Counted from the first letter of the stretch, positions 8,772-18,531 are shown. The stretch: DNA of 64,000 nucleotides from Streptomyces sp. Je 1-369 (GCF_026810505.1 NZ_CP101750.1:3067254-3131253); one strand, 5' to 3'. The notes: generated by a model not told the origin, from the letters alone. Program-made: numbers and translations.

Positions 8772-8975
8772 TCAGAAGCTGATCGAGTTGATGGTCTCCG
8801 CCACTTCGTTCAAGAAGCGGTTTATGGAAGGTGCCATACCCGTGGAGGCGAGGAAGAAGCCGAAGAGCACCGCGACGATCGCGGGCCCCGCTTTGAGGTT
8901 CCCCCCACGGATCAGCACCACGAGGATGATCGCCAACAGCAGCACCACTGACAGCGAAATGGCCACACTGATCAC
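8772..8975 (-). CDS. Small two-helix membrane protein
   Basis: This 67-residue protein from GTG 8975 has a weak ribosome site. It has a hydrophobic helix at about 2-22 (VAISLSVVLLLAIILVVLI), a short Arg-Gly-Gly-Asn loop, a second helix at about 29-47 and an amphipathic end. The tight layout suggests a small integral membrane protein kept next to the tRNA genes. No enzymatic motif is visible and I do not know a function. Confidence 0.65.
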   Translation of the reverse strand: MISVAISLSVVLLLAIILVVLIRGGNLKAGPAIVAVLFGFFLASTGMAPSINRFLNEVAETINSISF

Positions 8976-9542
8976 ACCCTAGGTCGATCGCTCTCCCGGC
9001 CCGGGGGGTACGACCCCGCACACCCCCGCCACCGACCATCGTGCCACCAACAGGCCTCCTCCATGCGGCCGGTGACGCAACGTCGGCCAACACCTGACGC
9101 CCCCCGCGCGCAAGGGCGCCCAGGGGGCGCATGGGCAGCGCATGGTCGTACAGCAATTCGAGGCCCCGCGGCCATCGGAATTCGACTTGACCGTTGCCAT
9201 CGCCACACACGACGTTCGCAGGAAATTCGAATTGTCACGGAGGGCACATCCGGCATCCATTAATCGGACATTCCACCGGAGTCGCCCCCGGGTGGTATGC
9301 ACCATTTAAACCGGATGAGTTGTGACGTACTGGACAGGATCCAGTCGCGAGCCATCACATCTCTTTGTCGACCACCGGCATTCACTGACGTGATTGTCAG
9401 GGATTGAGTCGAGAGAAGTGACGGGGGTTTTACGAATACGCCGGAGCGACGCTAGGGTGCCTCAGATGTTCCACGCTGCCACCACCCCCGTAGGCGCAGT
9501 GCGGTCCCGGGTCGTCTCGCCGAGCTCTTGGTGGGAGGGCCT
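8976..9542. other. Intergenic region without a recognisable gene
   Basis: These 567 bases separate divergent genes and become less G+C-rich between about 9180 and 9440. A small inverted repeat, CTGAC-N6-GTCAG (9385-9400), could be a regulator site for the acyltransferase gene. No RNA gene or supported coding frame is seen. Confidence 0.5.
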
Positions 9543-10751
9543 GTGACCAACTCGGTGCACCCGCACGGACGCCACCGGGCGCCCCTCCCCCCGGCCCAGG
9601 TGCCGGCGGCCGGAGTCCCCACTCCCCGCGCCCCCCACCCGCCCCCGCAGGCCGCCCCCACAGCTCCCCCCACCCCGGCCGGCCGCAGCACCGCCCACAG
9701 CGGGCCGAAGCCCGCCAAGCAGCGCGACGCGTTCTTCGACAACGCCAAGTACCTGGCGATCGTCCTCGTGGCGATGGCCCACGCATGGGAACCGCTGACC
9801 GATCACAGTCGTACCGCCGAAGCGCTGTACATGACCGTCTACACCTTCCACATGCCGGCGTTCATCGTGATCTCCGGCTACTTCTCGCGCAGTTTCGACA
9901 TGCGGGCCGACCGCCTCAAGCGGCTCGTGACCGGTGTCGCCGTGCCGTACGTCCTCTTCGAGATCGCGTACACCTTCTTCAAGCGCTGGGCCGACGACGA
10001 CCCCGGCCAGCCCATCAGCCTGCTCGACCCCTGGTACCTCACCTGGTTCCTGGTCGCGCTCTTCGTGTGGCGGCTCACCGTGCCGCTCTGGAAGATCGTG
10101 CGCTGGCCGGTGCCGCTCGCCCTGGCCATCGCCACGCTCGCCGTGATCTCACCCGACATCGGCGACGACCTCGACCTGCAGCGCGTCCTGCAGTTCCTGC
10201 CGTTCTTCGTACTGGGCCTCTTCATGAAGCCCGAGTACTTCCAGCTGGTGCGCCGCCGCGAGGTGCGTCTCCTGTCGATCCCGGTCTTCGCGAGCGCGCT
10301 GCTCCTGGCGTACTGGGCGGGTCCCCGGATGACCTCGGCCTGGTTCTACCGCCGGGACAGCGCCCAGGAGCTGGGTGCCCCGTGGTGGGCCGGTGTGGTG
10401 ATGACGCTTGCGCTCTTCGGCTGCTCCGTCGTCCTCACCGCGTGCTTCTTCGCGTGGGTGCCGCGCCGCAAGATGTGGTTCACGGTCCTCGGCGCCGGCA
10501 CGCTGTACGGCTACCTGCTGCACGGCTTCCTCGCCAAGGGCTCCCGTTTCTGGGGCTGGTTCGACGACTACGAGTGGCTGCACCAGCCGCTCGGCGAGAT
10601 CTTCGTGTCGGTGGTCGCCGCGAGCGTGGTCACCGCGCTCTGCACGCCACCGGTGCAGCGGATGTTCCGGTTCGCGATGGAGCCCAAGATGGAGTGGGCG
10701 TTCAAGCGGGACGCGGCGCAGCTCGCCCGCGAGCGGGCCAGGTCGACGTAG
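9543..10751 (+). CDS. Acyltransferase family 3 integral membrane protein
   Basis: The protein has 402 residues from GTG 9543, with GGGAGGG just upstream. Residues 1-60 are Pro/Ala-rich and probably cytosolic. The rest matches the acyltransferase_3 fold: RDAFFDNAKYLAIVLVAMAHAWEPL at the first helix, with the His expected for catalysis. The phrase FHMPAFIVISGYFSRSFD follows, then about nine further helices and a short charged C-terminus. Members transfer acetyl or other acyl groups to sugars, glycans or lipids at the membrane. No glycosyltransferase neighbours are present, so the substrate cannot be named. A convergent gene begins 22 bases beyond the stop. Confidence 0.85.
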   Translation: MTNSVHPHGRHRAPLPPAQVPAAGVPTPRAPHPPPQAAPTAPPTPAGRSTAHSGPKPAKQRDAFFDNAKYLAIVLVAMAHAWEPLTDHSRTAEALYMTVYTFHMPAFIVISGYFSRSFDMRADRLKRLVTGVAVPYVLFEIAYTFFKRWADDDPGQPISLLDPWYLTWFLVALFVWRLTVPLWKIVRWPVPLALAIATLAVISPDIGDDLDLQRVLQFLPFFVLGLFMKPEYFQLVRRREVRLLSIPVFASALLLAYWAGPRMTSAWFYRRDSAQELGAPWWAGVVMTLALFGCSVVLTACFFAWVPRRKMWFTVLGAGTLYGYLLHGFLAKGSRFWGWFDDYEWLHQPLGEIFVSVVAASVVTALCTPPVQRMFRFAMEPKMEWAFKRDAAQLARERARST

Positions 10752-10772
10752 CGGAATCGAGCGGATCCGGTT

Positions 10773-11237
10773 CTACCGGAGCCCCAACAGGGCGCGCATG
10801 GTGGCGTACTTCGCCGTCAGGCGCGCCCTTGTCGTTGCGTCGAGGACCGCGAGGCGGGCCGGGTCCGCGTTGTGCGCCAGGTCCGCCTCTTTCACGAGGC
10901 GGGCGCCCGGGGTGGCGAGGATCCGTTCGGCGTACGTCTCCGGGGGCTCGCCCGTGCGTTTGGTGAGGGCGAGGACGATGTCCTTGGTGCGCGGGGTCAG
11001 CGGGGCGTCCGTGAGCCACCGCTCCGACAGGGCGTCGTCCTCGACGGAGTCGTGCAGCCAGGCCGCCGCGATCTGCTCGTCGTCGCCGCCCCGCCGCCGC
11101 ACGCCCTCGGCCACGGCCTGGAGGTGTTCGGCGTAGGGGCGGCCCGCCTTGTCCTGCTGGGCGGCGTGCGCCTCGCGGGCGAGGGCCTCCACCTCGGACA
11201 GGGACAGCGGTTCGGCGGAGCGGCCTGCGGGCGTCAT
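10773..11237 (-). CDS. HD-domain protein (MESH1/SpoT-like hydrolase domain)
   Basis: This 154-residue protein starts at ATG 11237, which overlaps the TGA of the upstream ABC permease (ATGA), so translation is probably coupled. The metal-binding residues of an HD phosphohydrolase are present: His38 in YAEHLQAV, His62-Asp63 in AAAWLHDSVED and Asp119 in EADLAHN. The arrangement is that of small (p)ppGpp hydrolase-like HD domains with no synthetase part. The substrate could be (p)ppGpp or another nucleotide. Coupling to an exporter operon is unusual and suggests a regulatory link, but this is inference. Confidence 0.8.
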   Translation of the reverse strand: MTPAGRSAEPLSLSEVEALAREAHAAQQDKAGRPYAEHLQAVAEGVRRRGGDDEQIAAAWLHDSVEDDALSERWLTDAPLTPRTKDIVLALTKRTGEPPETYAERILATPGARLVKEADLAHNADPARLAVLDATTRARLTAKYATMRALLGLR

Positions 11238-13690
11238 GCGGCCGACCTCAGCGCCGCCCTCGCCGGGATCGTCGCCGAGGCGAGGCCCATGATCAGGACC
11301 GCGCCCACGAAGGAGCCGTACACCAGCGGCGGTACGTACGGGGATTCGCCGGTCAGGCCCTTCATCATCGGGATGAGCGTGGCGAACGCGATGGCCGAGC
11401 CGATGACGATGCCCGCGCAGGCCACGAGCAGCGCCTCCCAGCGGATCATCCGCAGGACCTGGCGTCGGGTGGAACCGATCAGGCGCAGCGTGCCGAGTTC
11501 GCGGCGGCGGTCCAGGACCGTCATGACCAGGGTGTTGATCGCGGCGATGGCCGCGAAGCCGCCGAGTACGGCCGCCATCGTGGTGTTGGCCCAGGCGTTG
11601 AGCTCGTTGTCCATGGACTGTGCGGTGGCGTAGCCGTCGCGGTCCTTGAGGGCGCCGAGTCCGGCGAGCGCCTGCGGGGAGCCGCCGCGGGTCCAGATCT
11701 CGGTGGTGAAGGCGGAGGTGAGGTGCTGTTTCAGGTCGGCGGCGGGCATGGTCACCTGGGAGAGGCCGAGGCCCCTGCCGTACGTCGCCACGACGGTCGG
11801 CGAGGCCTTGGTGCCGTCGGGCAGGCGGATGCCGAGGCGGTCGCCGGTCTTCACGTGGGCGGAGTCGGCGAGGGTGGCGTCGACGGCGATCTGCCCCTTG
11901 CCGAGCTTCAGGGTGCCCGTCTCGACCTTCAGGTCCTGGACCTTCGAGAATGCGGCGGCGGTGCCCGTGACGCCCTGCGTCGACGCGGTCGTCAGATAGC
12001 GGTCGCCGCCCGAGCCCACCGGCACGAGCACGGAGGACTTGAGCAGGCCGACGGCGGAGGTGACGCCCTTCGCGTCGGCGGCCTTCGCCAGTGTTCCCGG
12101 GGCGAGGCCGCCGTCGGAGGTGACGATGTGATCGGCGGTGATGCCCGCGCGCTGCTGGTCGGCGGCGACTCGCTCCTCGCTGGTGTGCATGAAGACGAGG
12201 ACGGAGGAGAAGGCCATGGCGAGCACGATCGGGGTGATCGCGGAGGCCAGACGGCGGGCGTTGGAGCGGGAGTTGGCGGCGGCGAGCGAGGCGGACGCGC
12301 CGGCGCCGCGCAGCGGGAGGCCGAACAGGGCGGCGCAGCCGCGGGCCAGGAGCGGGCCGAGCAGGGCGACGGCGAGCATGAAGAGCATGACGACGCCGAG
12401 CGCCGCGTTCGCCGCGTCGTCGCCGGAGTTGTTGGCGGCGACCCCGGCGAAGATCGCGCCGCCGACGGCGGCCGCGATGCCGAGCGGCGTACGGATCCAA
12501 CCGAGCGGCACCCGCTCCACGGCGGCCTCGCTGAGCGCCTGGCCCGGCTTGATGCGGGAGGGGCGGCGGGCGGCCATGTAGCCGGCGCCGAGCGCGGTGA
12601 GGACGGCGACGCCGACGGCGCTGACGAGCGGGATGAAGGAGACGGACAGGTCGACGCCCTGGGGGATCGCGCCCTTCTCCTTCAGCTGCCCGAACCACCA
12701 GCGGGCCAGGGCCATGCCGGGCAGCAGGCCGACGGCCGCTGCGGCGGGGGCGACGAGCAAGGTCTCGGTGGCGATGGTGCGGCGGATCTGGCGGGGGGTG
12801 GTGCCGATGGCGCGCAGCAGTGCGTACTCGCGGGCGCGCTGGCCGACGGAGAGGGCGACGGTGCCCGCGGCGGTGAAGACGGCGGTGAGGGCGGCGATGC
12901 CGCCGAAGGAGCCGCCGAGGCCGGTGAGCAGTTCCTTGGCGTAGGCGAGCGAGGAGCCTTCGGCTTCGCTGCGGTCGTCGCCGGTGTGGACCTCGGCCTT
13001 GTCGCCGAGGGCGTGCGCCACCCGGGACTTGAGGGTGTCGACGGTGACGCCCGCCTCGGGCAGGACGGCGATGGCGTCGACGCGTCCGGGGTGGCCGGAG
13101 ATGCGGACGGCCTCGGAGTCGGCGAACCAGGCGGTGGGTGCGGTGTCAGCGGCGCTTGCGGTGCCGGAGACACGGAAGGTGCGCGGCCCCTCCGCGGTGG
13201 TGAGGGTGGTGCGGTCGCCGACGGAGGCGCCGGGGGCGGCGAGGACGACCTCGCCGGAGTGCGGGGCGCGGCCCGCGGTCAGCTTCTCGCCGGTGAAGGC
13301 GGTGGAGCCCCAGCCGTGGGCGGTGACGTCCTTGTCGCCGGACTTGACGGGGAAGGTGACGTCGGGGACGGCGGTGCGGGCGCCGGGCACCGAACCGGCC
13401 CTGGTGACCAGGGAGTTGTCGACGCGGGCCTGGTCCGGCAGGGGTGTGTCGGACTCGGACTTGCTGTCGCCGCTGCCGGCGACGAAGTGGACGGACTGCT
13501 TCGCGGCGGCGACGACGGGGGCGCCCGCGTACCGCTCGGACGGCACGGAGGCGCGTAGCCCCGTCTCCAGGAGGATTCCGCAGGCGGCGACGATGAGCGA
13601 GGCCATCATCAGGGCGACGAAGGTGCCGGCGAAGGCGGCGGGTTTGAAGCGGACGGCCGCGCGGGCGAGGCCGTTGGGTACGTACGCCAT
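11234..13690 (-). CDS. ABC transporter permease, FtsX/MacB type
   Basis: This 818-residue membrane protein has an N-terminal helix (about 19-41) followed by a large extracytoplasmic domain. A first group of three helices lies around residues 260-380. A second helix and a second extracytoplasmic domain follow, and a final three-helix FtsX unit starts at about 690 (LGGFAAIAAINTLVMTVLDRRRELGTLRLIGSTRRQ). The two FtsX domains each carry the conserved phrase RxxExxLLRxIGxTxRQ. Its start overlaps the stop of the ATPase gene by one base. Such pairs move lipoproteins, peptides or drugs across the envelope, or act as mechanotransmitters. The substrate is unknown. Confidence 0.9.
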   Translation of the reverse strand: MAYVPNGLARAAVRFKPAAFAGTFVALMMASLIVAACGILLETGLRASVPSERYAGAPVVAAAKQSVHFVAGSGDSKSESDTPLPDQARVDNSLVTRAGSVPGARTAVPDVTFPVKSGDKDVTAHGWGSTAFTGEKLTAGRAPHSGEVVLAAPGASVGDRTTLTTAEGPRTFRVSGTASAADTAPTAWFADSEAVRISGHPGRVDAIAVLPEAGVTVDTLKSRVAHALGDKAEVHTGDDRSEAEGSSLAYAKELLTGLGGSFGGIAALTAVFTAAGTVALSVGQRAREYALLRAIGTTPRQIRRTIATETLLVAPAAAAVGLLPGMALARWWFGQLKEKGAIPQGVDLSVSFIPLVSAVGVAVLTALGAGYMAARRPSRIKPGQALSEAAVERVPLGWIRTPLGIAAAVGGAIFAGVAANNSGDDAANAALGVVMLFMLAVALLGPLLARGCAALFGLPLRGAGASASLAAANSRSNARRLASAITPIVLAMAFSSVLVFMHTSEERVAADQQRAGITADHIVTSDGGLAPGTLAKAADAKGVTSAVGLLKSSVLVPVGSGGDRYLTTASTQGVTGTAAAFSKVQDLKVETGTLKLGKGQIAVDATLADSAHVKTGDRLGIRLPDGTKASPTVVATYGRGLGLSQVTMPAADLKQHLTSAFTTEIWTRGGSPQALAGLGALKDRDGYATAQSMDNELNAWANTTMAAVLGGFAAIAAINTLVMTVLDRRRELGTLRLIGSTRRQVLRMIRWEALLVACAGIVIGSAIAFATLIPMMKGLTGESPYVPPLVYGSFVGAVLIMGLASATIPARAALRSAA

Positions 13691-14505
13691 TACGCTGCCA
13701 CCCCCGCGTAGGCGGGCGCGGTCAGGGTGGTCATGCGGGCGGCGATCCGGGCGGCGGAGGCGCGCTCCAGGCGGTCGACGAGGCGGCCGTCGGCGAGGAA
13801 GAGGACGCGGTCGGCGTGGGCGGCGGCCGCGGGGTCGTGGGTGACCATGACGACGGTGGCACCGAGACCGTCGACGGCGGAGCGCAGCAGGCCGAGGATC
13901 TCGCCGGCGGTGGTGGTGTCGAGGGCGCCGGTCGGCTCGTCGGCGAAGATCACGTCAGGCTCGGTGACCAGGGCGCGGGCGATGGCGACGCGTTGCTGCT
14001 GGCCGCCGGAGAGCTGGCCGGGGCGGCGGCGGCCCTTGTCGCCGAGGCCGACGCGGGTGAGCATCTCGGCGGCCTTGCGGCGGTCGGGACGGTGGCCGGC
14101 GAGGCGGATGGGGAGGACGACGTTCTGCTCGACGGTGAGTGAAGGCAGCAGGTTGAAGGCCTGGAAGACGAAGCCGAGGCGGGTGCGGCGCAGGGCGGTG
14201 AGCTTGTTCTCGCTCATGCCGGTGATCTCGGTGCCGCCGAGGTGGACGGTGCCGCCGCTGGGCCGGTCGAGGCCTGCGGCGCACTGCAGGAACGTCGACT
14301 TGCCGGAGCCCGAGGGGCCCATGACGGCGGTGAAGCTGCCGCGGGGCAGGGCGAGGTCGATGCCGGCGAGGGCGTGGACGGCGCCGGAGCTGCGGCCGTA
14401 CTGGCGGCGGACGCCGCGCAGTTCGACGGCCCAGTCGCCGGGTGTCCCGCCGAGAACGCGGACGTCGTCCTCGACGACTCGGTTCTTCTTCCGCCGCAGC
14501 CCCAT
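13690..14505 (-). CDS. ABC transporter ATP-binding protein (LolD/MacB type)
   Basis: The ATPase has 271 residues from ATG 14505; a GTG four codons upstream overlaps the ribosome site GGAGAGG. All motifs are intact: Walker A GPSGSGKS, Q-loop FQAFNLLP, signature LSGGQQQRVAIARAL, Walker B VIFADEPTGALD and switch His in VTHDP. It is the first gene of a three-gene unit, ATPase, permease and HD protein, with overlapping stops and starts throughout. A basic N-terminal stretch (LRRKKNR) precedes the domain. Confidence 0.93.
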   Translation of the reverse strand: MGLRRKKNRVVEDDVRVLGGTPGDWAVELRGVRRQYGRSSGAVHALAGIDLALPRGSFTAVMGPSGSGKSTFLQCAAGLDRPSGGTVHLGGTEITGMSENKLTALRRTRLGFVFQAFNLLPSLTVEQNVVLPIRLAGHRPDRRKAAEMLTRVGLGDKGRRRPGQLSGGQQQRVAIARALVTEPDVIFADEPTGALDTTTAGEILGLLRSAVDGLGATVVMVTHDPAAAAHADRVLFLADGRLVDRLERASAARIAARMTTLTAPAYAGVAA

Positions 14506-14708
14506 GTGTGTGTCCACCTCTCCGTACGAATTCGACCCCTTGAACCTACGGAGAGGGGGGTGGTGTGGACCATGAGGGCGGCTGGCGGACCCGGGGTGGG
14601 GAGAACCCCACCAAGCACGTTCAGGGACGCCTCGCCGATCGTTTGGTAACCTAACTATTGACGCGTTCTTGACGCTCTCTTTGCCATTCTCCTTTTTGCC
14701 ACCCCTAC

Positions 14709-15965
14709 GTGAGGAACGGGCCCATCGGACACGCAGACACCTTGATAGCCATGGGCGGCGCCTTTCTCGCCGCCGCCGTCCTCGCCCGCCTCGGCGGCCG
14801 CATCGGACTCCCCACCATTCCGCTCTTCATCCTGGCCGGGATCCTCCTCGGCCCCCACACCCCCGGCGTGGTCCTGGTCTCCGACCCCCACGACCTGGAA
14901 ATGCTCTCGGCGCTCGGCCTTGTCCTGCTGCTCTTCTACCTCGGCCTCGAGTTCCACATGGACGACCTCAAGACCGGCGGCCGCAAGATGGCCATCGCGG
15001 GAGGCACGTACCTCGCCCTGAACGTCGGCGCCGGCCTGGGCTTCGGATTCGCGCTCGGCTGGGGCACCTCCGAAGCGCTGGTCCTCGCCGGAGTGCTTGG
15101 CATCTCCTCCTCGGCGATCGTCACCAAAGTCCTCGTCGACACCGGCAGGCTCGGCAACCCCGAGACGAAGCCGATCCTCGGCATCATCGTGGTCGAGGAC
15201 ATCTTCCTGGCCCTCTACCTCGCGGCGCTCCAGCCCATCCTGTCCGGCGCGGACAGTCTCGCCGCGGCCGTGATGGACGGCGGCAAGGCCTTCGGCTTCC
15301 TGCTCCTGCTCGCCCTCGCGGCCCGCTACGGCACCAAGCTCGTCGGCCGCCTCATGGACACCCGGGACGACGAACTCCTCGTCATCTCCTTCCTCGGCGT
15401 CGCTGTCCTCGTCGCCGGAGTCTCCGAATGGTTCGGCGTCGCCGACGCGATCGGCGCGTTCATGGTCGGCCTGATGCTCGGCAGCACGGCGTCCGGCGAC
15501 CGCATCCGCACCCTGGTCCACCCCCTGCGGGACGCCTTCGGCGCGATCTTCTTCTTCGCCTTCGGCCTCTCCATCGACCCCGGCGACCTGCCGGTGGTCC
15601 TCTGGCCGGTCCTCGCCGCGGTAGCGGTCACCCTCCTGATGAACGTCCTCGCAGGACTCGGCGCGGCCCGCGTGTACGGCTTCGGCCCCAGCCCCGCGGC
15701 GAACATCTCCACGACACTCCTGGCCCGCGGCGAGTTCGCCCTGATCCTCGCCACGATGGCAGCAGGCGCAGGCCTGGACGAACGCCTCTCCCCCTTCATC
15801 GCGGGCTACGTCCTGCTCCTCGCGGTCCTCGGCCCGCTGGCCGCGGGACGGTCCGAGTGGCTGGCACGGATATTGCCGGGCGGGAAGGACGGAGGTGGCT
15901 ACGGGGACGGCGGGCCGGGCTCGTCGACCGGTCTTTCGCGGAGTTCGGCGAGCAGTACGGCGTGA
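14709..15965 (+). CDS. Cation/proton antiporter, CPA2 (KefB-like) membrane domain
   Basis: The protein has 418 residues and about 12 hydrophobic helices of the sodium/hydrogen exchanger family. Typical phrases are RIGLPTIPLFILAGILLGPH near the start, GLVLLLFYLGLEFHMDDL, and GISSSAIVTKVL followed by GIIVVEDIFLALYL with the acidic ion-binding region. There is no C-terminal TrkA-N domain, only a short Gly/Ser-rich tail. GTG 14709 is the longest start but lacks a clear ribosome site; ATG 14751 is an alternative. It probably exchanges K+ or Na+ for H+. It is divergent from the ABC operon and ends 13 bases from the convergent phosphatase gene. Confidence 0.85.
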   Translation: MRNGPIGHADTLIAMGGAFLAAAVLARLGGRIGLPTIPLFILAGILLGPHTPGVVLVSDPHDLEMLSALGLVLLLFYLGLEFHMDDLKTGGRKMAIAGGTYLALNVGAGLGFGFALGWGTSEALVLAGVLGISSSAIVTKVLVDTGRLGNPETKPILGIIVVEDIFLALYLAALQPILSGADSLAAAVMDGGKAFGFLLLLALAARYGTKLVGRLMDTRDDELLVISFLGVAVLVAGVSEWFGVADAIGAFMVGLMLGSTASGDRIRTLVHPLRDAFGAIFFFAFGLSIDPGDLPVVLWPVLAAVAVTLLMNVLAGLGAARVYGFGPSPAANISTTLLARGEFALILATMAAGAGLDERLSPFIAGYVLLLAVLGPLAAGRSEWLARILPGGKDGGGYGDGGPGSSTGLSRSSASSTA

Positions 15966-15978
15966 CGGCCGTACGAGC

Positions 15979-17124
15979 TCACGCCTCCCGGCAGATGAGC
16001 AGCAGTGCCCTGTCGTCGTTGACGTCCTTGGCGACTGCCTCGATGAGGTGCCAGGCCGCCCCGTGGAAGCCGCCCGCCACGTAGCGGTCGGCTTCGCCGG
16101 TCAGGCGGTCCATGCCCTCGGCGATGTCGCGGTCGGAGGTTTCGACGAGGCCGTCGGTGAAGAGCATCAGGACGTCGCCGGGGCGCAGGACGCCTTTGAC
16201 GGGGTCGAACTGGGCGCCGTCGTAGACGCCGAGGAGCGGGCCCTGGCCTGTCTTCTCCTCCCAGCGGCCGCTGCCCGCACTGAGCTGGAGGCCGGGCGGG
16301 TGGCCCGCGGAGAAGAGTTCGTAGTCGCCGGTCTCCAGGTCGAGGACCAGGTGGATGGAGGTCGCGAAGCCCTCGTCCCAGTCCTGCCGGAGCAGGTAGC
16401 CGTTGGCGGCGGGCAGGAAGGCGTGCGGGGGCAGGGAGCCGAGCAGGCCGCCGAAGGCTCCGGAGAGGAGCAGCGCGCGTGAACCCGCGTCCATGCCCTT
16501 GCCGGAGACGTCGGTGAGGACGGCCTCCAGGGTGCGGCCGCCGTTCGTGCGGGCCGCGACCACGAAGTCGCCGGAGAAGGACTGGCCGCCCGCCGGGCGC
16601 AGCGCCATCTCGCGGTGCCAGCCGCGCGGCAGCTTCGGCAGCTTGCTCTGGACGCGGATGCGTTCGCGCAGGTCGAAGAGCATGGTGCCGCCGCCGCGCC
16701 AGGGCACGCCGACGCGGCTGCGGAACTGGGCGATGAGGAGTCCGAAGAAGCCGCAGGCGGCGACCACGAGGACCGTGCCAGGGGTGACGCGGGCGGCGCC
16801 GTCCGTGTACGGGCCGAGCCGGACGGACTCCACGATCAGGGCCACCGCGGAAGCGGCGTACAGGCCCAGCAGGCTGGCGGGGCGCAGCAACAGGCCGCCC
16901 GCGACGATGGGCAGGACGAGCGCGGACGGTGAGAACCACTCGTTGTTGATGATCGTGCAGGTGGTGATGACCGGGATGGTGAGGAGCAGGCCGGCCAGGG
17001 CGACCCAGTCGGAGCCGTCGCCGCGGAAGTAGTCGACCCCGGATTTGCGCAGCACGATGCGGACCCGGTGCACCCTCTTCTTCATCCGGGCCGTGAACGT
17101 GTCGGCTTCCGCGCGTACCTCCAT
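15979..17124 (-). CDS. Membrane-anchored PP2C/SpoIIE-type serine phosphatase
   Basis: This 381-residue protein has a basic N-terminus, then four or five membrane helices (about 40-130, including WVALAGLLLTIPVITTC and VLVVAACGFFGLLIAQF). A cytosolic SpoIIE domain follows, with metal-binding Asp residues in SFSGDFVVAAR, LTDVSGKGMDA, LMLFTDGLVE and NDDRALLL. These phosphatases dephosphorylate anti-anti-sigma factors in partner-switching networks, of which Streptomyces has many. The gene is single, with no anti-sigma partner next to it; the nearest RsbW-like kinase-fold protein is at 62306. Confidence 0.9.
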   Translation of the reverse strand: MEVRAEADTFTARMKKRVHRVRIVLRKSGVDYFRGDGSDWVALAGLLLTIPVITTCTIINNEWFSPSALVLPIVAGGLLLRPASLLGLYAASAVALIVESVRLGPYTDGAARVTPGTVLVVAACGFFGLLIAQFRSRVGVPWRGGGTMLFDLRERIRVQSKLPKLPRGWHREMALRPAGGQSFSGDFVVAARTNGGRTLEAVLTDVSGKGMDAGSRALLLSGAFGGLLGSLPPHAFLPAANGYLLRQDWDEGFATSIHLVLDLETGDYELFSAGHPPGLQLSAGSGRWEEKTGQGPLLGVYDGAQFDPVKGVLRPGDVLMLFTDGLVETSDRDIAEGMDRLTGEADRYVAGGFHGAAWHLIEAVAKDVNDDRALLLICREA

Positions 17125-17286
17125 TGCTCGTGGACCTTATCCAGCGGGCCGTGTACTTCGCACGGGAGGTCCCGGTTGTCCCCCGTCAGGGGCATGCCCC
17201 GCGCGGTCGGGGAAGGGGTGCGGACGGGGTCAAGGGCGGGGAAAAACCCGTCGCACCGGGCGGTACCGCGCTGATAGGCATGGCAT

Positions 17287-18516
17287 ATGACAACAGACTT
17301 GCGGGTGCTCGCGAAGGGCGACTGGGACGCGTGGTACCGGACGTTGGAGCTCGCGTTCGGCGGGGTCGCCGAGTCGGACGAGGAACGTGAGCTGTGGAGC
17401 GACCTCATCGAGTGCGACCGCTCGATCGGCGTGTGGGACGGCGCGGCGTGCGTGGGGACCGCGGGGGCGCTCTCCTTCCGTGTGGCCGTGCCGGGCGGTG
17501 CGCTGGTGGACGCGGCGGGCGTCACGACGGTCGGCGTCGCGGCCACGCACCGGCGGCGCGGGATCCTGACGTCGATGATGCGGCGGCAGCTGGACGACGT
17601 CCGCGCGGCCGGCGAGCCGATCGCCGTGCTCACCGCGTCCGAGCCGGCCATCTACGGCCGGTTCGGGTACGGCGCGGCGACGCGGCAGATGAAGGTCGAC
17701 ATCGACACGACGCGGGTGTCGCTGTCCCTGCCCGCGGGGACGGACGACGTACATCTTCGGTACGAACGGCCCGCCGACGTCCACGAGGCCTGCGAGGCCC
17801 TGTACGCACGACAGGTGACGGAGCGTCCGGGCATGACCGCCCGGCAGCCCGGCTGGGAGCGGCTCGGGCTGCTCGACCCGCAGAGCGAGCGGAACGGCGC
17901 GTCGCCGCTGCAGTGCGTGGTGGCCGAGCGGGCGGGTGAGCTCGTCGGGTACGTGCGGTTCGCCGTGAAGCCCGACTGGGAGTGGCGGGGCCCGAAGGGT
18001 TCGGTCCAGGTGCGCGACATCGACGCCCTGGACCCGGCGGCGTACGCGGCGCTGTGGCAGTTCCTGTTCGACATCGACCTGACGTCTTCGGTCGTCGCGC
18101 GCAACCGCCCGGTGGACGACGCGCTGTTGCAGCTGGTCTCCGACGTCCGCCGCTGCGACGTCTCGGTACGGGACTCGCTGTACGTGCGGCTCGTCGAGGT
18201 GGGCGCGGCGCTCGAAGCACGGACGTACCAGACGCCGGTGGACGTGGTGTTCGAGGTCGAGGACGCGTTCTGCCCCTGGAACGAGGGCCGCTGGCGCCTC
18301 ACCGGCGACGCGAAGGGCGCGTCGTGCGAGCGCACGGCCGACGCGGCCGACCTCTCCTTGTCGGTACGTGAGCTGGGCGCCGGCTACCTCGGCGGTACGT
18401 CCCTCACGTCACTGGCGGCCGCGGGCCGCGTCCGGGAGCTGCGCCGGGGCGCGCTGACCGAGGCGTCGGTGGCCTTCGGGTCGGATGTGGCGCCCTGGCT
18501 GTCGCACGGGTTCTAG
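17287..18516 (+). CDS. GNAT N-acetyltransferase, Eis family
   Basis: The 409-residue protein matches the Eis architecture: an N-terminal GNAT domain with the acetyl-CoA loop VAATHRRRGILTSMM (about 85-98), a second GNAT-like domain, and a C-terminal SCP2-like domain. The expected general acid Tyr lies in the phrase ASEPAIYGRFGYG (Tyr123). The protein ends in Phe, whose terminal carboxylate is the catalytic base in mycobacterial Eis. Mycobacterial Eis acetylates aminoglycosides at several positions and also protein lysines. Whether this one confers resistance is unknown. It is a single gene, convergent with the Nei-like gene. Confidence 0.85.
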   Translation: MTTDLRVLAKGDWDAWYRTLELAFGGVAESDEERELWSDLIECDRSIGVWDGAACVGTAGALSFRVAVPGGALVDAAGVTTVGVAATHRRRGILTSMMRRQLDDVRAAGEPIAVLTASEPAIYGRFGYGAATRQMKVDIDTTRVSLSLPAGTDDVHLRYERPADVHEACEALYARQVTERPGMTARQPGWERLGLLDPQSERNGASPLQCVVAERAGELVGYVRFAVKPDWEWRGPKGSVQVRDIDALDPAAYAALWQFLFDIDLTSSVVARNRPVDDALLQLVSDVRRCDVSVRDSLYVRLVEVGAALEARTYQTPVDVVFEVEDAFCPWNEGRWRLTGDAKGASCERTADAADLSLSVRELGAGYLGGTSLTSLAAAGRVRELRRGALTEASVAFGSDVAPWLSHGF

Positions 18517-18531
18517 GTTCCGGCCGGGGGC

